From Spirochaetaceae bacterium (GTDB lineage: Bacteria > Spirochaetota > Spirochaetia > SZUA-6 > Bin103): a stretch of 10,723 nucleotides of DNA. The translations under genes and the position numbers were made by a program. Below the pieces are notes generated by a model that had not been told where the DNA came from, ran no database searches, and saw only the letters and a program-made list of their open reading frames with translations. Every line of letters starts with the position of its first letter. Within the stretch, counting starts at the first letter, position 1. The stretch lies in contig JAPPNY010000182.1 of the NCBI GenBank assembly GCA_028818385.1, forward strand, positions 1 through 10,723. The letters run 5' to 3'. Shown here piece by piece: positions 6,486-10,723 of the stretch.

Positions 6486-7106
6486 ATGCTGCTCTCTTCG
6501 TCCCGCCTCATTCTCCGCAGTCGGCAGCGCCGCAGTCCCGATGGGACGGTGTCGGAGGAGATGGTGCTGGGGATGTCGGTCGGCTATCGGGTGATGATGG
6601 CCGGGATCGGCGTGATGCTGATCGTGGGCATGGTGGTGGCGACCGCCGACGGCGGCCGTCCGGTCACGCTGCCGGCGGACGTGGTTCCGCTGGGGATCAT
6701 CGCGTTGTGCCTGTTCGGGGCGGCGTACCGCGACTGCTGGATCTTCAAGTCGACTGCCGGCACCTGCGAACGGCAGATCGGCCTGGCGTTCCTCTTCAAG
6801 CGCACGGCCATCGAGCTGTCGTCGATCCGGTGCGTCGAGGTCAGCGAGTATCTGCGGGGAGGCCCGGTCGACAGCGCGCCGCTGGACCCGTCGCGGTACG
6901 CCCCCAGCCGGCTGCCGCTCGGCCGCAGCAAGCCGCGCAGCTTTGTGACCCTGAGCCTGATCGACGCCGACGAGCGGACCATCCGCATCGATCACTCGGG
7001 CGGCGCCACCGCCGACCGGATGGTGACGGTGGGCCGGGAGCTGGCCGACTTCATCGGCGCGGAGCTGGTCGACCGCACGGCGGGCGCCGCGCCGCCGCGC
7101 GGGTGA
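6486..7106 (+). CDS. Two-helix membrane protein with a possible bacterial PH-like domain
   Basis: A 206-residue protein starting 24 bases after the sulfatase stop, so probably in the same transcript. After a basic N-terminus it has two hydrophobic segments, about residues 33-54 (includes GYRVMMAGIGVMLIVGMVVA) and 66-87 (VVPLGIIALCLFGAAY). A C-terminal soluble part follows, with TCERQIGLAFLFKRTAIELS and SFVTLSLIDADERTIRI. That arrangement (short helical hairpin, then a strand-rich part beginning with a fixed element and IELSSIRCVEV) resembles bacterial PH-domain membrane proteins, but the resemblance is only general. Its stop overlaps a GTG that starts the ASPIC/UnbV pseudogene (GTGA at 7103-7106). 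It has no assignable function and could be a sensor or structural partner. Confidence 0.65.
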   Translation: MLLSSSRLILRSRQRRSPDGTVSEEMVLGMSVGYRVMMAGIGVMLIVGMVVATADGGRPVTLPADVVPLGIIALCLFGAAYRDCWIFKSTAGTCERQIGLAFLFKRTAIELSSIRCVEVSEYLRGGPVDSAPLDPSRYAPSRLPLGRSKPRSFVTLSLIDADERTIRIDHSGGATADRMVTVGRELADFIGAELVDRTAGAAPPRG

Positions 7107-7718
7107 GGCTGCGCTCCGACCTGACTCCGGCCGGGGCGGCCGTGCTGGTGACGGCGCTGTGCCTGGCAACCGCTGGAAGTGCCGCGGGGAACGGTCCCGC
7201 CGTGGTGGTCGTGGAGATCCAACGGCTCGAGTGTGGCCACCAGCGACCTGGACGGCGACGGGGACCTGGCCCTGGTGCTCGGCAACCTGGACGGCCGCAA
7301 CGCGATCTTCTGACGAGCTGTTCGCCACCGACATGAAGCCGTACCGCCCCACCCGCAAGGAGGAGGACCGGTGGTACTTCGTCGCCGTCAACAACCTGCT
7401 GTCGCCGGCGGTGGTGTTCGAGAACCGACTGTGCGGCGGCGCCAGCCTGCAGGTGGCACTGCGCCTGCCGGGATCGGGCAACCGCTACGCCCTCGGGGCG
7501 CGCGTGTCGCTGGTCACCTCGGCCGGCACCTACGTACGGCAGATGCGCAGCACCGCCGGCTACCTGTCGGGCGAGCCGCCGCGCCTCCACTTCGGCCTGC
7601 CGGCCGGCCCCGCATCGACGCGCTGTCCATCGTCTGGCCCGACGGATTCACCTCGCGCGTCCGCGCCGACGTCCGGCTCCAACCCGGCCGCATTGTGACC
7701 GTCGAACGCCCGTCCTGA
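7103..7718 (+). pseudogene. FG-GAP/ASPIC-UnbV family protein, broken by frameshifts and an internal deletion
   Basis: From GTG 7103 the first frame encodes a signal peptide (MRLRSDLTPAGAAVLVTALC, then LATAGSAAG). From about 7233 a second frame encodes VATSDLDGDGDLALVLGNLD, an FG-GAP calcium repeat, and stops at 7311-7313. From 7315 a third frame encodes ELFATDMKPY and then an ASPIC/UnbV domain: VALRLPGSGNRYALGARVSL, YLSGEPPRLHFGLPAGP. Around 7609 the frame changes again to IDALSIVWPDGFTSRV and LQPGRIVTVERPS, stopping at 7716-7718. Intact members are exported proteins of well over 500 residues with several FG-GAP repeats; here only about 200 codons survive in three frames, so most of the propeller has been deleted. 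The gene followed the membrane protein with a GTGA overlap. Sequencing error could explain one frameshift but not the deletion. Confidence 0.8.
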
Positions 7719-7725
7719 CGGACGG
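7710..7725. terminator. Short hairpin between convergent genes (possible weak terminator)
   Basis: CCGTCC (7710-7715) pairs with GGACGG (7720-7725) around the loop TGAC, which contains the pseudogene's stop codon. It lies in the 21-base gap between the end of the pseudogene and the end of the minus-strand Rpn gene. No T-run follows on either strand, so intrinsic termination would be weak. Confidence 0.25.
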
Positions 7726-7739
7726 ATTCGTCACCGTGG

Positions 7740-8738
7740 CTACGCGTCCGTGCGGCTCACGCGGGCCAGGAAGTCGGCAGTCGTGGCGCAGTCCACGATC
7801 CACTCGCCCGCTTCGGCGAGGCGATCCGCGTCGGTCACGCCGGCGAGCACCGCCGACAGCCGCTCCGCCGCCGCCGGCCCGAACCGCCGCGCCGCCAAGC
7901 GGTGCAGCAACGCCCTCTGCCGTTCGATGCCCTGTTCGATCCCTTGCTCAAGCCCCCGTTCGATACCCCGTTCCAGGATTTCCGCTTCCCAGCGATCGAT
8001 CTTCTCCAACAACACGGCGCTTACCCCCTCGTACTCACGGATCGACGGCAACTCCACGCCCCACTTCCGGCCCAGGACGCCCAGCCACAGGTCGAAGCTC
8101 CTCGTCAGCCCCGGTTCGCCCGCTTCCGCAAGCCATTCCCCCAACTCCCGCACCCGCTCCGGCAACGCGCCCGTCTGCGCACCCTGCTCCACCTCCGCGA
8201 CCCACCGCAGCAGGTTCGCTCGCGGCAGATCATCGGCCTTCACCGCCGCCAGATCAACCACGTCGTAGCTCGCAGCGATCTGCGCCGGACCGTCCTGCTT
8301 CGTCCGCTCCACCAGCCCGGCGAGCGTCAGCGGCGCGTCCCATCGCTTGTCGCCGTTGTACACCGCCACGTGCAGCACCGGATCGGCCCGATCGTCCTTG
8401 CTCCACGTGGTGCGGTCACGGTACAGCCGCTGGTAGAGCAGGCTCGTATAGTTCAGGAACCGCAATGGCATCGAGTAGTCGACGCTCGACTGATGCTCGA
8501 TCACCACGTGCAGCGTCTGCACCCCGCCGCGGCCGTCGCTGCGGTCGATCGACCAGACCACGTCACCGAGCCGCCGGCGCATTTCGTCGGTGATGTTCTC
8601 GGTGGCGCCGTCGCGGAGGGTGGCGAAGTCGAGCGCCTCGGCCCAGCCGGCGGGGCGCAGGGGGGCGATGAACCCGATGAGCAGGTCCCAGACGATACGT
8701 CGGTGAGTGAGCAGTCGCTTGTATGCCGGATCGTCCAT
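7740..8738 (-). CDS. Rpn-family recombination-promoting nuclease / PD-(D/E)XK putative transposase
   Basis: A 332-residue protein. The N-terminal region (MDDPAYKRLLTHRRIVWDLL, then GFIAPL) and the core GDVVWSID with VQTLHVVIEHQSS match the Rpn/YhgA-like PD-(D/E)XK nuclease fold, with D59, E81 and Q83 as likely catalytic residues. DYSMPLRFLNYTSLLYQRLY is the following helix. A charged repetitive linker (256-273, ERGIERGLEQGIEQGIER) leads to a helical C-terminal domain (LLHRLAARRFGP, then ADRLAEAGEWIVDCATTADF) of the DUF4351-like type. I prefer ATG 8738 over the GTG at 8759 because GGGAG lies six bases before it. Family members are DNA nucleases linked to recombination, and some act in phage defence. 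The gene stands alone and convergent to the pseudogene. Confidence 0.85.
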   Translation of the reverse strand: MDDPAYKRLLTHRRIVWDLLIGFIAPLRPAGWAEALDFATLRDGATENITDEMRRRLGDVVWSIDRSDGRGGVQTLHVVIEHQSSVDYSMPLRFLNYTSLLYQRLYRDRTTWSKDDRADPVLHVAVYNGDKRWDAPLTLAGLVERTKQDGPAQIAASYDVVDLAAVKADDLPRANLLRWVAEVEQGAQTGALPERVRELGEWLAEAGEPGLTRSFDLWLGVLGRKWGVELPSIREYEGVSAVLLEKIDRWEAEILERGIERGLEQGIEQGIERQRALLHRLAARRFGPAAAERLSAVLAGVTDADRLAEAGEWIVDCATTADFLARVSRTDA

Positions 8739-8902
8739 GATTCGCTCCCGATCGAGCACACCGGCGGCAACCGTGTCCGCGAGGTGTCCGCACCACTGAC
8801 AATGGCCTCGGAGTCAGCGGCGCTTCAGGGACGGCTGGAGAAAGGGCAACCGGGCGCTGCTGGCGACACCGCGGCTGGCTTCGTCGAGTAGAGTGCGAAG
8901 AG
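8739..8902. other. Divergent intergenic region between Rpn gene and second sulfatase
   Basis: 164 bases that must hold the promoters of both divergent genes. CTCCC at 8745-8749 is the minus-strand Shine-Dalgarno sequence (GGGAG) of the Rpn gene. TAGAGT at 8889-8894 resembles a -10 box but lies only nine bases before the sulfatase ATG and has no good -35 partner. I see no inverted repeat or small gene. Confidence 0.4.
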
Positions 8903-10657
8903 ATGAAACGACCAAACGTCGTCTTCGTTCTGACCGACGACCAGGGCTACGGCGACCTGGGGTGCCACGGCAACGATGTGATCCGCACCCCCAACCTCGA
9001 CCGCCACCACGCGGACGCGGTCCGGTTCACGGACTTCCACGTCGGCACCACCTGCGCGCCGACCCGCGCCGGTCTGCTGACCGGTCACGACTGCAACAGC
9101 GCCGGCGTCTGGCACACGATCGGCGGCCGTTCGCTGCTGCGGGAGGACGAGTGGACGCTGGCGGACGCGCTGCGCGAAGCCGGCTACCGCACCGGCCACT
9201 TCGGCAAGTGGCACCTGGGCGACAGCCAGCCGTTCCGGCCGCACGAACGCGGATTCGAACGGTCGGTCTACCACGCCGGCGGCGGCATCGGAAACACCGG
9301 CGACCCGTGGGGGAACGACTACTTCGACGACACCTACTACGTGAACGGCCGGCCGGAGCGCTTCGCCGGCTACTGCACGGACGTGTTCTTCCGCGAGGGG
9401 CTGCGCTTCATCGAGGAGCACCGCGACGAGCCGTTCTTCTGCTACATCGCCACCAACGCCCCGCACACCCCGCTGAACGTGGAGCCCCGCTACGTGGCGA
9501 GGTACCGCGGCGCCGTTCGGCACGAGGACCGGGCGCGGTTCTACGGTATGATCACCAACATCGACGAAAACTTCGGCACGCTCACGCGCGCCCTGGATGA
9601 GCTCGGACTGGCCGAGGACACCATCGTCGTGTTCATGACCGACAACGGCACCGCCGGCGGCGTGGAGCTCGACGCGGACGAGCACCCGCGCGAGGGGACG
9701 GGGAGCTTCAACGCCGGCATGCGCGGCCGGAAGGGCTCGCCCTACGAGGGCGGCCACCGCGTGCCGTTCCTGCTGCGCTACCCCGCCGGGGGCGCGGCCG
9801 GCGGACGCGACGTCCACACGCTCACCAGCTACGTCGACTTCATGCCGACGATCCTCGACCTGTGTGGCCTGGACGTGCCGGCCGGACGTTCCTTCCACGG
9901 CAGCAGCCTCGTGCCCCTGACTCGCGCCGAGGCGGACGCCGCGTGGGAGGAGCGCATCGTGGTGAGCGACACCCAGCGGATCGCCCGCCCCATGAAGTGG
10001 CGGAAGAGCGCGGTGATGCGCGGCCGGTGGCGGCTGGTGAACGGCACCGAGCTGTACGACCTGGAGCGCGATCCTGGCCAGCGCAGCGACGTCGCCGCCG
10101 CCAACTCCACGCAGGTCGCGGAGCTGCGCGCCGGCTACGACCGCTGGTGGGAACGGGTCTCCGGGCAGTTCGACCGCGACGCCGCCATCGCCGTCGGAGG
10201 GGACGCCGAGCCGGTGCGGCTCACCACCCATGACCTGCGCAACGAGGCGTGCCGCACCGCGTGGAACCAGCGCCAGGTGCGCGCCGGACTGGCCGTCAGC
10301 GGCTTCTGGGCCATCGAAGTGCGCCGCGCGGGCCGCTACCGGGTGGAGCTGCGGCGCTGGCCGGAAGACGCCGGCCACGCGCTGGACGCCGGCATCGACG
10401 GCGACGACGTGGAGTGGCGCAGGGACGCGATCCGCGAGGACGACGCACCGCACTACAGCGGAGGCGTCGCCTTGGACATCGGCTGGGCGCAGCTCACCGT
10501 GGGAGGAAGGAACCACCAGGTCGAGACCGCTGCCGGCGACTCGCTTGCGGCCTTCGAGGTGGACCTGGATGCCGGCCAGGACGAGCTGTACGCATCGTTT
10601 CACGACCGCCAGGAGCGCACGATCGCCCCTTACTACGTGACGATCCACCCGGCCTGA
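8903..10657 (+). CDS. Type I sulfatase (arylsulfatase A-like) with C-terminal beta-sandwich extension
   Basis: A 584-residue sulfatase of the classical arylsulfatase type. It begins MKRPNVVFVLTDDQGYGDLG with no signal peptide, so a cytoplasmic location is predicted. Expected active-site residues are all visible: D12 and D13 (TDDQG), C51 and R55 in CAPTR (formylglycine position), K102 and H104 (FGKWHLGD), H188 (NAPHTPLN), D247 and N248 (TDNG) and K277 (GRKGSPYEGGHRVPF). LYDLERDPGQRSDVA (385-399) marks the C-subdomain. Residues about 430-584 add a strand-rich region (GFWAIEVRRAGRYRVELRRW at 467-486, then DVEW, DIGWAQLTVGG and EVDLDAGQDELYASF), an extension seen in many environmental S1 sulfatases. 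Start at ATG 8903, with GAAGAG just upstream as a weak ribosome binding site. The substrate is unknown, but the protein is clearly distinct from the sulfatase at 5040. Confidence 0.95.
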   Translation: MKRPNVVFVLTDDQGYGDLGCHGNDVIRTPNLDRHHADAVRFTDFHVGTTCAPTRAGLLTGHDCNSAGVWHTIGGRSLLREDEWTLADALREAGYRTGHFGKWHLGDSQPFRPHERGFERSVYHAGGGIGNTGDPWGNDYFDDTYYVNGRPERFAGYCTDVFFREGLRFIEEHRDEPFFCYIATNAPHTPLNVEPRYVARYRGAVRHEDRARFYGMITNIDENFGTLTRALDELGLAEDTIVVFMTDNGTAGGVELDADEHPREGTGSFNAGMRGRKGSPYEGGHRVPFLLRYPAGGAAGGRDVHTLTSYVDFMPTILDLCGLDVPAGRSFHGSSLVPLTRAEADAAWEERIVVSDTQRIARPMKWRKSAVMRGRWRLVNGTELYDLERDPGQRSDVAAANSTQVAELRAGYDRWWERVSGQFDRDAAIAVGGDAEPVRLTTHDLRNEACRTAWNQRQVRAGLAVSGFWAIEVRRAGRYRVELRRWPEDAGHALDAGIDGDDVEWRRDAIREDDAPHYSGGVALDIGWAQLTVGGRNHQVETAAGDSLAAFEVDLDAGQDELYASFHDRQERTIAPYYVTIHPA

Positions 10658-10723
10658 CGCCGGCAATGCCGTGTTGCCTCACCCAAATATCCACACGAAG
10701 TGAATCGGATGCCTCATGCAAAT

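Noticed and set aside
4950..7481. Very long minus-strand open frame (over 800 codons) opposite the sulfatase and membrane-protein genes
   Set aside because: Its sequence is biased toward Arg, Ala, Val, Gly and His with no domain, and it lies antisense to genes with clear active sites. Long antisense frames are expected in GC-rich coding DNA.
7920..7990. Short tandem repeat or CRISPR-like pattern
   Set aside because: It is the codon-level repetition of the ERGIERG/EQGIEQG linker of the Rpn protein, not a separate DNA repeat; there are no spacers.
8825..10666. Minus-strand open frame of about 600 codons opposite the second sulfatase
   Set aside because: It mirrors the sulfatase codons and shows no family motif; it is a composition shadow.
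10658..10723. Search for a terminator or small gene after the second sulfatase
   Set aside because: There is only a very short CGGCA/TGCCG pairing with a one-base loop and no T-run; nothing supportable.

Overview
The window is GC-rich bacterial DNA (roughly two thirds G+C in the sulfatase regions, about half at the left end and in the 5' part of the gene at 1799). Two formylglycine-type sulfatases, a TolB-like beta-propeller protein, a formylglycine-generating-enzyme (FGE)-like/cupredoxin fusion, an ASPIC/UnbV relic, toxin-antitoxin leftovers and an Rpn-type nuclease suggest a free-living or host-associated Gram-negative heterotroph that uses sulfated organic matter (Planctomycetes, Verrucomicrobia/Lentisphaerae, Poribacteria or a high-GC spirochaete would fit). 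I cannot fix the phylum from the sequence.

Layout. 1-114 is a possible 3' end of a gene entering from the left, and 115-397 is poor in coding signal. 398-1687 (minus) is a cytoplasmic beta-propeller protein. It diverges from a secreted 552-residue fusion protein at 1799-3457 (plus), and the short space between them holds a perfect 10+10 bp inverted repeat. The fusion joins an FGE-like domain that lacks the active-site cysteines, an amicyanin-like copper site and a carboxypeptidase-regulatory-like domain.

3458-4107 is a scar region. It holds the last codons of a lost sulfatase gene, an addiction-module antitoxin followed by a truncated toxin fragment, and an opposing ribbon-helix-helix antitoxin whose own toxin is cut off after five codons at the same junction.

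4216-7718 (plus) is a tight gene row: an unrecognised 275-residue protein, a sulfatase started by a GTGA overlap, a two-helix membrane protein, and a frameshifted, deleted ASPIC/UnbV (FG-GAP) pseudogene. 7740-8738 (minus) is an Rpn-family PD-(D/E)XK nuclease. 8903-10657 (plus) is a second, different sulfatase with a C-terminal beta-sandwich-like extension. The last 66 bases hold nothing I can call.

Working together: both sulfatases lack signal peptides and carry Cys-type CxPxR signatures, so they would need cytoplasmic formylglycine maturation. The FGE-like protein here is predicted to be exported and lacks the copper-binding cysteines, so it is unlikely to be their activator. The most interesting items are that fusion protein, the sulfatase 3'-end relic, the twin toxin-less TA junction, the uncharacterised protein coupled to the sulfatase, and a possible internal translation start in the Rpn gene.
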